From positions 34,537,523-34,601,522 of the forward strand of contig CM037868.1 in the NCBI GenBank assembly GCA_021292105.1: DNA of 64,000 nucleotides, given 5' to 3'. Under the pieces are notes generated by a model. It made no database searches, had not been told where the DNA came from, and was given only the letters and a program-made list of their open reading frames with translations. Shown in pieces: positions 18,144 through 30,059 of this stretch (its first letter is position 1; every line of letters starts with the position of its first letter). Source of the DNA: Anadara kagoshimensis. Taxonomy: Eukaryota > Mollusca > Bivalvia > Arcoida > Arcidae. Made by a program: the position numbers and the translations under genes.

Positions 18144-18882
18144 TCTAAATACATATTGTATCAACTACTTGCTAACTCCCCGTGTACAAGGAGTAGCTTT
18201 ATCTACAGAGACCTAAACCGCACACACAAAACTTTCTTTGGGTCCTAATTTTATACTCAGATAAGGTAATTAATATTCATGATCCCAGGTGTTTCATATC
18301 ACTTCTAATTCCTATAATTCTAATGTTAAACTTTTGACAGACCTGTACTGTACATAACAGTCTTTATAACATAAGTACATGTACTACTAGTATAGGCAAA
18401 CAACAGTGACCTGTCCGTTTGACCTTTCATTAGGAATATTCATATAGGAGAATCCACCTATCACATGGGTAGCATTAGGATTTTACACTTAATATGAATA
18501 CACATTCCCAGCGATTAGTGTTCACAACATAGAAGAAATAGACACGCGTGCCCTTATTACTTAAATTAACCTGTCCATAATGAATATTTAAATCAAAGGT
18601 CAAGCGGACAGGTCAATGTTGTTTACCTATATATATATATATGCCATTCTTAAAAAAATATTTACAGACTGTAAAAATAATACAAACAATTTTATACAAT
18701 ATATAATATACTGAAATAAAATATACATAGGTGATATTTCAAAAAGTAAAACAATAATAAAATCAAAATCAACTTATAGAGATAAAAAACAAATACAATA
18801 AACATATATATATAATGAAATAAAATATGCATAGGTGCTATCTAAAAAAATGGGAAGCAATTATAAAATGGAAATAAATAAA

Positions 18883-19065
18883 TACAGTCCAACCTGTCAT
18901 AAAGGCCACCTCTATATAAGGACCACAGGCCTATGAATGCCACTATAATTGTACCCCAATTGTTCTTTATTCGTGTTATTTGAACCTGTATATGAAGGCC
19001 TACTGCCAATAAAGGTCACTTTTACTGGCTCTCTTGGGTGAATTTTAAAGACAGGCTTGACTGTA
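18883..19065. mobile_element. TACAGTC-type MITE, unit 1 copy
   Basis: The left end TACAGTCCAACCTGTCATAA and right end ACAGGCTTGACTGTA define a copy of the family seen at 6032-6215. It is shared with unit 2 (38418-38600), so it was inserted before the segmental duplication. Confidence 0.75.
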
Positions 19066-20224
19066 CAAAAAATCCCTATTTTTTGTATTTTGGCATATGA
19101 TGCTATTTTGATAAAAGTGAAAAACATTTATGAAATAAACTTATAGAAATAAAAACCAAAGACTAAAAACCATTGTTATTTTTTCATATTTTGGCTTAAG
19201 GGAGCAGAAAGAATGCCTTGCAAAGAAAAATGCAAATAAAAAATAGATAGAACTTTCCGTGAGCCAAAATACAAATATAACACTGTAACAGTAACTTTTA
19301 AATTAAGAATAATAATATTTATACATCCAGTTTTCAAAAACCTAAAAATAGAATCAGGGCTTTTTCTGGTCAGTAAAAAGACCATTCCCAGTGTCAAGAC
19401 ATACTTTTTTCCCAATTTTGTAGTAGGTAAAATTCCCAAATGAATGAACAATAAGCAAGAAAAGTGACAAAACTCTTTAAGGTTGGTATTAAACATATAT
19501 GGTATATTAACTGATTTGAAACAAACATTTGCCTGAGTGTAAGAATGTAATTAAAGACGTCAAAATGGGCATCTTTATTTTCCAAAATGGATTATGTTGA
19601 TTGATGGTATTCCACATTTACAGATATTGGTGTCAACTGATTTTAGCGAACACATGCTACTGCAAGTACCAATTTAATTACAGTTTGGTAGATTCAAATA
19701 ATGACCCGGTTTCACAATCATTTTTTAACTTAGATTCCCCTTGACTTCAATCTGGCAAATTTGATTGCGAGTAATTTTGTTTGTTGTAAATATATTCATG
19801 CATTTAAGGTGACATATTAAAGATTACTCTAAGCGTTGAAAGTTCTTATTCGTAGTACCGTAATATATTGTGCAAATTTGCCAAATTTAGGTTAAAGAAT
19901 GCTTGTTAAACTGGATTGGGTATGTACCTGTATGGTCTTAATTGAAAATCATAGTCGTCTTAAAGATGCAGTATCGCCCGAAATCGTTAAAATTACCGGC
20001 GATTCCTATCCCGTCTTATAGGCAGAGTAGCCTTATAGTCGAGAATATGGTAATAAACGTAAGCGTTTTTCCTTGCTGTCAAATTAAAAAAAAGATTTTT
20101 ATTAATTTCATGTAGCTATGAATTTAACACTTTTTAAAGATTTTCCTCAACTTAAATCTGATATACCTAGCTAAATTTATAATTTGGAAAAGTAACCTTC
20201 ACTTGAAATTTTTGCGTTACTTTG

Positions 20225-21346
20225 TACTTAGTTTTTTGTCATATTGTAAATGTTCAATTATGCAGGACGAGAATACAAAGAGAACAAAGAACTGAATTCT
20301 GAAGGGTTAATCCAAACCTTAAATTAAAACATGTACCGGTATTACATTTCCTGTTTAATTTCAGTACTAAGAGCAGGAGACAAAGAACTGTTTAGTGTTG
20401 CCATCAAACTGAAATCCATAAGTTAGTCCAAACCTTGAATTAGAACACGTACCGGTATTACATTTCGCCACCGCTTAATTTCAGTACTATCACAGTTCTT
20501 TTTTCAAGGTTTTATCATATTGTAAATGTTTATTTGTGCAGGACGAGAGTATAAAAACTATAAACAGTCAGTTGGTGTCAACACCAAACTGAATTCCCAA
20601 AGGTTGATCCAAACTTAAAATTAAAACACATATTGGATTTTCCACTTGATTTGCACTTTATCAAAACTCTTTTATTAGGTATTATCATGTTGTAAATGTT
20701 CACTTTTGCAGGACAAGAGCAGGAGACAACGCATCGGACGTCAGTGTGGCCATTAAATTAAACATAAATTTGTTTAAACCTTGAATTAAAATACTTACAG
20801 ACATTGGCATTTCCCGCTTAATTTCAGTACCATCACAATTTTTTGTTTAAGCTTTTATCATATTGTATATGTTCATTTGTGTGGGGCAAGAGCAGGAGAC
20901 AAAAAATCGGTCAGGTCGCCATCAAACTGAATTCCAAACGGTTGAATGCAAAAATTGAGTTAAAACACATAAGGTTTTCTACTTGATTGGAGTCTCATTC
21001 TTTACTCTTTGTTTAGGGTTTTATCATATTGTAAATGTTCACTTTTGCAGGATAGGAGTATGAAACAAACAATCTGTCACTGTTATCATCAAACTGAATT
21101 CCACAAGGTCTGCCCAAACATTGAATCAAAACATTTATTAAATTTGACACTCGATAGGAATCTTATTTCAATTCTTTATTTAAGGTTTTATCATATTGTA
21201 AATGTTCACTTTTGCAGGATAGGAGTATGAAACAAACAATCTGTCACTGTTATCATCAAACTGAATTCCACAAGGTCTGCCCAAACATTGAATCAAAACA
21301 TTTATTAAATTTGACACTCGATAGGAATCTTATTTCAATTCTTTAT
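20225..21346 (-). repeat. Echo array of the TRIM-A 3' end (tandem last-blade copies)
   Basis: Downstream of the TRIM-A stop codon the minus strand repeats the sequence for the last ~30 codons plus 3' UTR. The two nearest copies (about 21182-21346 and 21015-21181) are 165-167 bases each and nearly identical to the gene's own end; at least four older copies follow near 20880, 20690, 20510 and 20240. Each carries TTTTATCATATTGTAAATGT, the complement of the codons for NIYNMIK. The newest copies create plus-strand shadow frames. Confidence 0.85.
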
Positions 21347-23305
21347 CTAAGGTTTTATCATATTGTAAATGTTCACTTTTGCAGGATAAGAGTATGAAAC
21401 AAACAATCTGTCACTGTTATCATCAAACTGAATTCCACAAGGCCGGTCTAATTCTGTAAGTAGGATCCTTATCAAAACCCCCTCTGATGATAACTGAATC
21501 ACATTTCCTGATGATTGTCCAGCAATATAAACATTCCCCTCCCTGTCTGATGTTACACCACGTGGATTCCGTAACTCAGGATGTGTGAATTTCTGAACCT
21601 CTTGTAGGTCTCTGGATCTCACAAAGTGACAAGAGTGACTGTTGTAGTTAGTGTAAACAATCTTTCTCTCTCCGTAATTAACGATAGTTACACCTACTAT
21701 AGCACCGTTTGTGTTGATTTCCTTCTCTTTCTTTCCATCTTTATCTAATATCAAAAGTGTGTTGCTACATTCGACATAAAGTTTGTCGTCACTACTAGTT
21801 ATACCATAACACGAGGCACCTAATGATTCTGTTTTCTTTACTGTTAGTGTTGGAATGTTTATGTAGTCAATAGCATTGTCATTGCATCGTGTTACCACCG
21901 CAGTAGTGGGATCAATCATACAGACATCATACACCAAACCTGATAAGTCACCACTTTGTTTGATCAAGTCACCTTTACTTTTAAATAAAGCAAGTCTCTT
22001 TGAAGCGTATAATGGTAATAGTAATGTGTTATCTGGCATAAAACATCCCCCATAAAGCCATGTATCAACTCCATATTTGTCTTTGATAGAAAAAGAAGAC
22101 ACAAGTTCAGGCATGCATTCTTTTAAATTCATTTTCACTGGTTTTGGGTACTTTGCAGCAGATACACTCACTCTCTCTGTGACATCTATCTGCCCAACAG
22201 TCTGTAACTCCGTAATCAACTTTTGAACGTCGCCATTCAATCTAAACTCGTACTCAATTATTTTATGTTTTGCCTGTATTTGTTCCAATTCTGTCATTTG
22301 CTCTTTTTCTTGTTCTAATATTTTCTTCATTTCTAAAAACATTTGAGGCTCACTTGAATGTGTTCTGCATGTTTCCATCATATTCATACAATTTTCTACA
22401 ATTTTGTTCCTGTTCTCTATGTCCTCAATGGAACTGGTCAGTTCTTGTACTCTTTGGTTGTGTTTTTGTGTAAGCTCTTGAAAAAAATTCGAAAGCAACT
22501 TATCAAATTTATCAATGATCCTCTGTCTTGTATCTTGTAATTCTTTCTCAATAGCTGTCTTCTGGTCTTCCAATGTTTTGATTATCCCCCTTTTATCGTT
22601 GATGAGATCTTGATTTAAAACACTGGTATCTTTCAAGCGTTGTAACAGGTCGACAAGATCTTTGGAATCTAGAACCCCATTGGCTGCCTCTTCAAGCGTT
22701 GTAACCTGATCACACTTCCGGTGATGTATGGTTATACACGTTGTGCAACATGGTTGGTTATGGTCCATGCAAAAAGCCTCTATACTCTTACCTCTGTGAT
22801 TTTCACACATCATATTCGACGTTATCAAAGGAATGACCGACATTTCTTCTATATTTTTCAAAATGTGGTATCTTGATATTTTTTGATTCTTGTGGACAGA
22901 TGCGCATACCTGACAAAACGCTTCGTTACATTCTAAACACCAACTTACTGCTGTGACATCATGATCCATCGATTTACAAGGATCACAAAGTTTTACTTTC
23001 GCTTTCAGTTTATTTTGATCCATCAACGAAACTATCGTATGATTTAACGGAAATTGTTTGGCCCACTCATTATGGTTAACCTCTGGATCTGGAGGTGTTG
23101 CCGGCCGTCTACAGACAGGACAGTTGAATTGGGATTTTTCAACTTTATTTTCACTTTCACTTTTAAAAGCGGAGATTATATACGAGTTAAGACAAGTCTC
23201 ACAAAAGTTATGAAGACATGGAAGACATTTTGGTGTTTTAAATTCCTCCAGACATATAGGACACGTAGTTATATCAATATCTTTTGTTGGTTTTGATAAA
23301 GCCAT
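21347..23305 (-). CDS. TRIM-A: RING/B-box/coiled-coil/NHL-like propeller protein
   Basis: This is a single coding exon of 652 codons. The frame is open upstream to 23353, but I choose the ATG at 23305 because all four paralogues share MALSKPTKDIDI from that point. The RING is C3HC4 (C15, C18, C30, H32, C35, C38, C62, C65). B-box 1 has C107, C110, C123, C126, C131, C134; B-box 2 has C167, H170, C179, H182, C187, C190. A heptad-like, Glu/Lys-rich coiled coil spans about 211-385. The C-terminal 240 residues look like a beta-propeller, with a clear NHL-type repeat (GVTSDREGNVYIAGQSSG) at about 580. Likely a ubiquitin ligase of the TRIM2/3/56/71-like architecture; bivalve expansions of this class have been proposed to act in immunity. 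Head to head with TRIM-C; its closest relative is TRIM-B. Confidence 0.92.
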   Translation of the reverse strand: MALSKPTKDIDITTCPICLEEFKTPKCLPCLHNFCETCLNSYIISAFKSESENKVEKSQFNCPVCRRPATPPDPEVNHNEWAKQFPLNHTIVSLMDQNKLKAKVKLCDPCKSMDHDVTAVSWCLECNEAFCQVCASVHKNQKISRYHILKNIEEMSVIPLITSNMMCENHRGKSIEAFCMDHNQPCCTTCITIHHRKCDQVTTLEEAANGVLDSKDLVDLLQRLKDTSVLNQDLINDKRGIIKTLEDQKTAIEKELQDTRQRIIDKFDKLLSNFFQELTQKHNQRVQELTSSIEDIENRNKIVENCMNMMETCRTHSSEPQMFLEMKKILEQEKEQMTELEQIQAKHKIIEYEFRLNGDVQKLITELQTVGQIDVTERVSVSAAKYPKPVKMNLKECMPELVSSFSIKDKYGVDTWLYGGCFMPDNTLLLPLYASKRLALFKSKGDLIKQSGDLSGLVYDVCMIDPTTAVVTRCNDNAIDYINIPTLTVKKTESLGASCYGITSSDDKLYVECSNTLLILDKDGKKEKEINTNGAIVGVTIVNYGERKIVYTNYNSHSCHFVRSRDLQEVQKFTHPELRNPRGVTSDREGNVYIAGQSSGNVIQLSSEGVLIRILLTELDRPCGIQFDDNSDRLFVSYSYPAKVNIYNMIKP

Positions 23306-25369
23306 TGCTATCACATGACTTCTTATACTGTCATATATGCGTAATATTGACAAATTATATCACTCAACAAACCTCATCTTGATCAATCAATGTCATTGTT
23401 TCAATGTTTTAAATCTAGTTTATAATATGTTGCCATATAACACGGTAAATACACACTACACATACCGTAATACTAACAATGAGCTCTTTTCATACCTTGT
23501 AGTTCTTTGGCGATAGTTCAATCAATGTGAACTTTGTCACCAAGGGAGATAATTAGCAATATTTTTTAAGTGTTAGCTTTCCAAAAAAGAGAACGAATCG
23601 TTGTTGCTATGACACAAAATTGAAATTTAGATAAAACGAGGCAATTTCATTTCATGTATGTTTTAATGATTATTCAGCCACACTTCTTGAAATTTGAACT
23701 CGATGTCGTGCTAAATTTCCCCAAGAATAATAACAAAACAGTAGATCCTGAATAAACTGTACACGTATTTTAGACTTTGTATGTATTCTCCATTTGGATG
23801 GAAATAATAAATAGGGTTTTCATGTATCGAAGAAAAATAGTCAGCAACATAAATAGATAAATATATAAATACGTTTAACACCTTTACATACGAGTTCAGC
23901 TCCATGTACCCAGCGTTATCCATAAGATTCAAAATTGAATGACTTGACTGAATTCGATTTATAATTTTTTATGTCCCAGTCAAGATTCTATCTTCTTTTT
24001 TAAAGCCAAAGAAGAGACCGTTCCCAAATAAACATACAGATATTTAGTTGAGATTTTAGTACTTAATAATCCTAAATTTATGTCTCGGTCAAGATTTTTG
24101 TTTTTGTTTTTTTTTCTTGTTTTTTTTTTTTTTTTTTGTTAAATCTGTAGAAGAGTCTGTCGCCAAATAAGTATACATATATATACTTAATTATATTCAC
24201 ATGTGATGATTGTCGCTAGCTAAGCTGGAGATAATTTGCAAGTTTTCAAAGTTTTTTACTTCTGTGATTGTGAATTGTGTTTGTGTCATAATGACCATGC
24301 CACGTTGTCAGTTACCCAGTGGTCAGTCATCGATAGCTCTTGGTAACGAGGTTTGTGAAATTTACATGGAAGAGTTATTCCGCCTGATCATTATACAATA
24401 TTTTTGCAGTCGAGTATTGGCACAGAAACAAAATTAATCTGTTTGGCGGTGGATCCGCTTTGATCTCAATCCATGGATATTTTTTTTTCAAAAAGATAGT
24501 GTGTGTATTCGAAATGTGTGAAGGTAGACAATTTCTTGCAGTTTTAAGGCCAAGAAAGATCAAGTGGCCCAGTTCCCAAATAGTACCTCTAAAACATTTG
24601 TTGCTTATATTAAGCGGTACAGCTGCTTAAATCTTATTGGTACAACCAATATGTAATTGAAAATTAGTAAATGTGCTGCAAAAAAATTCTTAAAATATAT
24701 GTTTTATCCCTAGTAAATTGGTACGCGGGATCCGGGTAAGGTTCAAATAATCACAAAAAGTAACAACGTGCTTAGCATGTGGCACACGGCGTGACTATCA
24801 CACAACAACGGCCAATGAAATAATACGATAATTACAAGTTATAAAATGAAATGAAAGTACCGGATATGAAAAATAGTTTAAATTAACAACATATAGCAAG
24901 TATTACCCCATAAACAGTTTTACACGAAAGAAAAACGATAAGATATAAGTAAGGTAACTATAAAGTGTACCTATGAACTCGCGGTAATTAGAAATATATA
25001 TATATGTTAAAATATAAAAAATGAGATACCAAGCGTGACATAAATAAAACAATCACCGAAACTTTAATTTATTCAGCAACTACTACACACAGCAACTTAA
25101 ATTGATTTCGTATGCAAGTTTAGAATGTGGCCCCATGCCGCAAGTCTGACAGACAACTTCCATCTGTTTACAACTTAGATTATTTTTCGACATTTATGGT
25201 CAATGGTTAAAGTTAAAAGCGGAGGTACCCAAAGTAAGTAGTACATGTAGCTCACAAATTTCTTGTCATACGACTATTTTAATATATAGGATAACTTCAA
25301 ATGACATACCGGGTTATAGCTGTATGATGACATAATGACAGCAATATACCTGCTTCTCCTGCTTATGGT

Positions 25370-25785
25370 GTATGTTTTTCCCAATTAATACGCTATGGTA
25401 GAGCTTGTTCCCACTACAGGGACTTTTTTCAACAAAGTAAGCTGCTTGCAAATAAATTGTTGACCCAGGGATATTGCAAGCCTAGGCTTATCAAGGACTT
25501 CAAAAAGTTTTATGGCCGTCATCACAGTATTGTTGATAAGTTTGATGTCTCTGTGTCCAGGATTGCCCTTGATATATTTGACGTCTCATAGTTCTATGTT
25601 TCTTTCACACAATTTTGATTACACGTGGAGGTAAACAGGAGGTGCTTACCCTTCCGGAACACCCGACCTCACTTCCCTGGTGGAAAGTTCATGTGTCTAA
25701 CCTAGCTTGTCAGTTCCAAAGTTTTTACTTTGCTTCTGGATTGTGATTCGGACATGAATTAGTATGTTTGTTTTTGATAAGTGAT
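25370..25785 (+). repeat. Long copy of the CCTTCCGGAACACCCGACC repeat family
   Basis: It begins near GGTGTATGTTTTTCCCAATT, runs through GGTAGAGCTTGTTCCCACTA and GTTTGATGTCTCTGTGTCC, and ends GGATTGTGATTCGGACATGA. It matches 34095-34525. It lies in the part of unit 1 that has no counterpart in unit 2, so it was inserted after the duplication or lost from unit 2. Confidence 0.75.
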
Positions 25786-26099
25786 AAAAGTTTCATTTAA
25801 AGTTTGCGTGAACTGTGAGTGGTAAAACAAATGATGAAATTTACAAAAAAATAGCTCAATATAAATGATAAGGAAATGTTGAACAGGCTATAAAACTCGT
25901 GTTAAACGTTATTATCAAGCACTTTTGAGGGATTACCTACTATTTTATAAGATGCAATTCATACTGAAATTAAAACCACTTAAGTAGCTCAGTTGGCAGA
26001 GTGTTCGTTCTTATCTTGGTGAAGTAGTGTGTTTGTTTAGTGTTGCGGAGCCGCCATAGGTACCGGAACTGCTAGTATCTTTCAGGTATCGGGGATCAC

Positions 26100-26435
26100 A
26101 CTGAGAATAGACGTTCTGTTTCTTTGCCCTCTGTTGGTAGAATGTTTGCTTTGCTAGTGGGTAAGTGTGGGTTTGAACCCCGACCGGGTTTGAACCAAGA
26201 CATGAAAGTGGATAGTGATTGTTCTTTCGTCAAGCACTCGGCAATACGAAACGAAATCAACGGTTCTTTCGGATGGGAACTTAACATAAACAAGGTCCCT
26301 TGTAACGGTAGGAGTGGCACAATAACGAATCATGCTGAATAATGAACAGGAAAAATTTCTTTACCTGCTATAACTGGCGACGTCTCGATATAAGTGAAAA
26401 GCCATTGATTGGGACATTAAACACCATTCTAACAT
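26100..26435 (+). repeat. tRNA-headed SINE, unit 1 copy upstream of TRIM-C
   Basis: The head has GGGTTTGAACCCCGACCGGG as B box; the body runs through TCAAGCACTCGGCAATACGA, GGTTCTTTCGGATGGGAACT and ATAACTGGCGACGTCTCGAT, and ends TTGGGACATTAAACACCATT. The counterpart in unit 2 is at 48010-48335. Confidence 0.75.
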
Positions 26436-26939
26436 AGCCCGGCTCTTCTTTCATATAAAATATATGAAGAGAGCCAGTCGTGGTAAAATAATCGATAACC
26501 CGTTGCTGTTCAGTATTTGTGACATTTATGTTTTCAGAGCACTAAGTCCCGCCTTCTTTGACGCCATTTTATCACTTCAACGAATTTAGACACGACTTCT
26601 TTGACGTTACAATATAGAAAGGAAACCAAAATCAGACTTAACGAGATGTTAAAGGGTCATGCTTGTTTACTGAAATGTAAACGTTATTTTTGTCAATAAG
26701 TTTATGTAAGAAAAAAAACCAGGGATTGTAAATGTTCTTCTATAAATAAATTAAATTAAACCGTGAATTGTTTCATGGTATTTGATGACCTTGTTATGAG
26801 TATGTGAAATTTAATATAACCATATAATGTGTGCAATTTTTAAATGTTATTCAAATGCTGAATTATGGCTCTAGTTAATCAGGAAACACTAGATTATGTT
26901 TTATACAAAACTTTCATTTGAAAAGAAATACTAAAATGT

Positions 26940-27900
26940 GCATGATTTTTTGGAAAGCTATTACTTACCAAGCATGTGTTATTATCTCCCTTTGCAATGT
27001 TCATGTTTTTTTTGTTTATAAAACAATAACTTTATTGTTTTATATTAACAATTATATATCATTATATTTTATATACTGAAATCCATTTTAAAAGTAAAAC
27101 AAAGAGGTGTGTTTTTGGAAACCTATGACTATTAATTAAAAAAAGTTTTGTTTATTATCTCCCTTGGTAATGGCCATGTTGTTTAATTGAGGTATACTTT
27201 GGAACATGAATGGACAGGTTTACGACTATCCCGGTATGTTAAAATTTCAATGTATTAAGTGCAATTGTTTATTGACATTTCAATGCTAATTAATCAAGAT
27301 TTAATACAAAAATTCATTTTAACAGTAAGCAAAAAGAATGTTTTTGAAAGCTATCACTATTACTTAAATAAAGATATGTGTATTATCTCCCTTGACAATG
27401 GTCATGTTGTCTATGGGGGTATACTTCGGAACATGAATGGACTCTTTTTTGACTATTCGGGTATGTAAAAAAAATTAAATGTAATGTGGACAATTTTCAA
27501 TGATATCCCAATGCTGATTAATTAAGAAACAATAGATTATGTTTTATAAAAAAAATCTTTTAAAAGTAAAGCAAACTTTTTTTGGAAAGCTATTACTTAC
27601 AACAGATTTGTTTATTATCTCCCTTAGCAATGGTCGTTATTGACCGGTGTATGGCTATTCGGTAATGTCTTAATTTAAGTGTAATGTGTACGATTCTTCA
27701 ATGATATTCCGATGCTGAAATATGAAATTTACAGGAAGTAATTGATTAGTATTTATACAACAAATATTTAAATGTGAATGTTTTTTGGAAAGCTATTACT
27801 TACAAAATATTGGTAAATTATCTCCCTTGGCAACTGTCATGTGATATGGTGTTAGTTATCAGGACATTATTGGGCTTGTTTATGATTATTCGGGTATGTT
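26940..27900 (+). promoter_or_regulatory. Five-copy upstream cassette array of TRIM-C
   Basis: TTATCTCCCTT occurs at 26992, 27155, 27383, 27615 and 27818, spaced 163 to 232 bases. Copies also carry an upstream GGAAAGCTATTACTTAC or similar, and several a downstream ATGGTCATGTTG, GGTATACTTCGGAACAT and ACTATTCGGGTATGTTAAAA. The same cassettes precede TRIM-D and a reverse-oriented single copy precedes TRIM-A and TRIM-B. The position suggests tandemly amplified regulatory sequence, but the TTATCTCCCTT word is also common in mollusc repeats, so a regulatory role is inference. Confidence 0.5.
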
Positions 27901-28056
27901 AAAATTTTGAATTTTACTTGTACATTTATTCAATGTTACTAATAAGTGAGAGGAAATGGCTACATAAAAAAGATATTGATATAACTGTGTGGCAAAGAGG
28001 CTTAACTAATCGCTTGTGTCGACAAGATATCCTGGCCAGATATAAGAGATGCAGCA

Positions 28057-30018
28057 ATGGCTTTATCAAAACCAACAAAAGATATCGATATAACTATGTG
28101 TCCTATTTGTCTGGAGGAGTTTAAAACACCAAAAAGTCTTCCATGTCTTCATAATTTCTGTGAGACATGTCTAAACTCGTATATAATATCCGCCTTCAAA
28201 AGCGAAAGTGAAAACAAAGTTGGAAAATCCAAATTTAACTGTCCTGTTTGTAGACGTCCGGTAACGCCCCCAGACCAAACTGAAGAACATCAAGAATGGG
28301 CTAAACAATTTCCGTTAAATCATACGATAGTTTCGTTGATGGATCAAAATAAACTGAAAGCGAAAGTAAAGCTCTGTGATCCTTGTAAATCGATTGATGA
28401 TGACGTCATTGCTGAAACATGGTGTTTAAACTGCAATGAAGCCATGTGCCAATTGTGTAGTTCTCTACACAAGAGACAAAAATTTTCGAGAGACCATGAT
28501 TTGATAAATATAGCAGAAATGCAAACCATACCATTGATAACATCATTACATGCCTGTAGAAATCACAAAGGAAAGAGTGTTGAGGCATTTTGCAAAGACC
28601 ATAACCTGCCATGCTGTGCAACGTGCGTAGCAATTCACCATCGTAAGTGTGATCATGTGATGACACTCGAAGAGGCGGCTGATGGAATACTTGAATCCAA
28701 AGATCTTTCGGATCTGTTAGAACGCTTGAGAGGTACCAGTGCCATAAACCAGAAGATTGTCAGCGAGAAAAGGGAGAACATCAAGAAATTAGAAGATCAA
28801 AAATCTGATATTGAGAAAGAATTGCAAGCGACAAGACAGAGGATCATAGATAGCTTTGATAAGTTGCAATCGACGTTTATGCAAACGTTTACACAAAAAC
28901 ATAATCAAAAAGTGAAGGAACTAACCAACTCTATAAATGACATAGAGAATAGAGACAAAGTTATACAGAACTGTGCCGATCTAATGGAAACGTGTAAAAC
29001 GTGTTCCAGTGAAACTCAAGTGTTCTTAGAAATGACAACTATATTGGAGACAGAAAAAGAAGAGGCCGAAGCGTTAAAATGTATGCTAGCGGAACACAAA
29101 AAAGCTGAATATGCGTTCAGGATAGATGACGAAATTACCAAATTGGCAAGAGGCTTCGACCGGTTTGCAAAGATAGAAATTGTAGAGGAATCAAATTCAA
29201 GTATTGAGAATTACCCAAGATCGGTCAGCAACGTTAACCTCAAAGAATGTGTACCTGAGCTAGTATCTTCATTCTCCATTAAAGAAAAATTTGGAGTTGA
29301 TTCCGCTGTTTATGGGATTTCTTGTTTGCCAGACAACAAATTATTAATACCACTCTTTTATGGTAATAGATTAGCAGTCTTTAATACAAATGGAGACCTC
29401 TTACAACAGAGTGGAGAATTAGCAAACATGTTAGACGTGACTGTTCTTGATTCGAGTACAGCAGTATCAACACAAGGTGGTTGTTGTACAACGATAGCTT
29501 ACATAAACATTCCAACACTAACAATCAATAAAACAGTATCAGTAGGTAGTAGTTGTTATGGGATAGCAAGTAGTGACAACAAACTTTATGTCGGATGTAG
29601 TGACAAACTTTTGATATTAGATAAAGATGGAAACAAAGAGAAGGAAATCAACACAAAAGGAGGAATATATGGTGTAACTATCATTAATCATAGAGAGAAA
29701 AAGATTGTCTATACAAACTACAGCAGTAATTCCTGTCACTTTGTTAGATCCAGTGACCTACAAGAGGTTCAGAAATTCACACATCCTGAGTTACAGAATC
29801 CACGTGGCGTAACATCAGATAGGGAGGGCAATGTTTATACTGCTGGACAATCATCAGGAAATGTGTTTCAGTTATCATCAGAGGGAGTTTTCATAAGGAT
29901 CCTACTTACAGGATTAGACACACCTTTTCGAATTCAGTTTGATGATAAGAGTGACAGGTTTTTTGTTTCATACTCCAAACCTGCGATAATTAACATTTAC
30001 AATATGATAAAACTCTAA
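28057..30018 (+). CDS. TRIM-C: RING/B-box/coiled-coil/NHL-like propeller protein
   Basis: This is a single coding exon of 653 codons from ATG 28057. Domain spacing is the same as TRIM-A: RING C15, C18, C30, H32, C35, C38, C62, C65; B-box 1 C107 to C134; B-box 2 C167, H170, C179, H182, C187, C190; coiled coil about 211-385; propeller to the end with GVTSDREGNVYTAGQSSG. It differs from A/B throughout the linker and coiled coil (for example QTEEHQEW instead of PEVNHNEW, and LCSSLHKRQK in B-box 1), so it is a distinct paralogue class shared with TRIM-D. All zinc ligands are intact. Its own last residues (TPFRIQFDDKSD...PAIINIYNMIKL) differ from the copies echoed downstream. Confidence 0.92.
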   Translation: MALSKPTKDIDITMCPICLEEFKTPKSLPCLHNFCETCLNSYIISAFKSESENKVGKSKFNCPVCRRPVTPPDQTEEHQEWAKQFPLNHTIVSLMDQNKLKAKVKLCDPCKSIDDDVIAETWCLNCNEAMCQLCSSLHKRQKFSRDHDLINIAEMQTIPLITSLHACRNHKGKSVEAFCKDHNLPCCATCVAIHHRKCDHVMTLEEAADGILESKDLSDLLERLRGTSAINQKIVSEKRENIKKLEDQKSDIEKELQATRQRIIDSFDKLQSTFMQTFTQKHNQKVKELTNSINDIENRDKVIQNCADLMETCKTCSSETQVFLEMTTILETEKEEAEALKCMLAEHKKAEYAFRIDDEITKLARGFDRFAKIEIVEESNSSIENYPRSVSNVNLKECVPELVSSFSIKEKFGVDSAVYGISCLPDNKLLIPLFYGNRLAVFNTNGDLLQQSGELANMLDVTVLDSSTAVSTQGGCCTTIAYINIPTLTINKTVSVGSSCYGIASSDNKLYVGCSDKLLILDKDGNKEKEINTKGGIYGVTIINHREKKIVYTNYSSNSCHFVRSSDLQEVQKFTHPELQNPRGVTSDREGNVYTAGQSSGNVFQLSSEGVFIRILLTGLDTPFRIQFDDKSDRFFVSYSKPAIINIYNMIKL

Positions 30019-30059
30019 ACAATGAATTGAAATAAGATTCCTATCGAGTGGCAAATTTA

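Larger units (their letters stand above)
23306..28056. other. Divergent intergenic region between TRIM-A and TRIM-C
   Basis: No coding region is supported over 4.75 kb. It should contain the promoters of both genes. Near TRIM-A it has one CAAGGGAGATAA motif (23541); near TRIM-C it has a five-copy cassette array (26940-27900). In between are T-runs near 24105-24140, a repeat copy at 25370-25780 and a SINE at 26100-26430. Confidence 0.6.

Noticed and set aside
20990-21400. Plus-strand frames of 61 and 73 codons next to TRIM-A (and at 40529-40917 next to TRIM-B)
   Set aside because: They are antisense shadows of the TRIM 3'-end echo copies; the conserved protein pattern is on the minus strand.
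23306-23353. Longer TRIM-A starting at the upstream end of the open frame
   Set aside because: The first codon there is TTG, and the three paralogues support the start at MALSKPTKD (ATG 23305).
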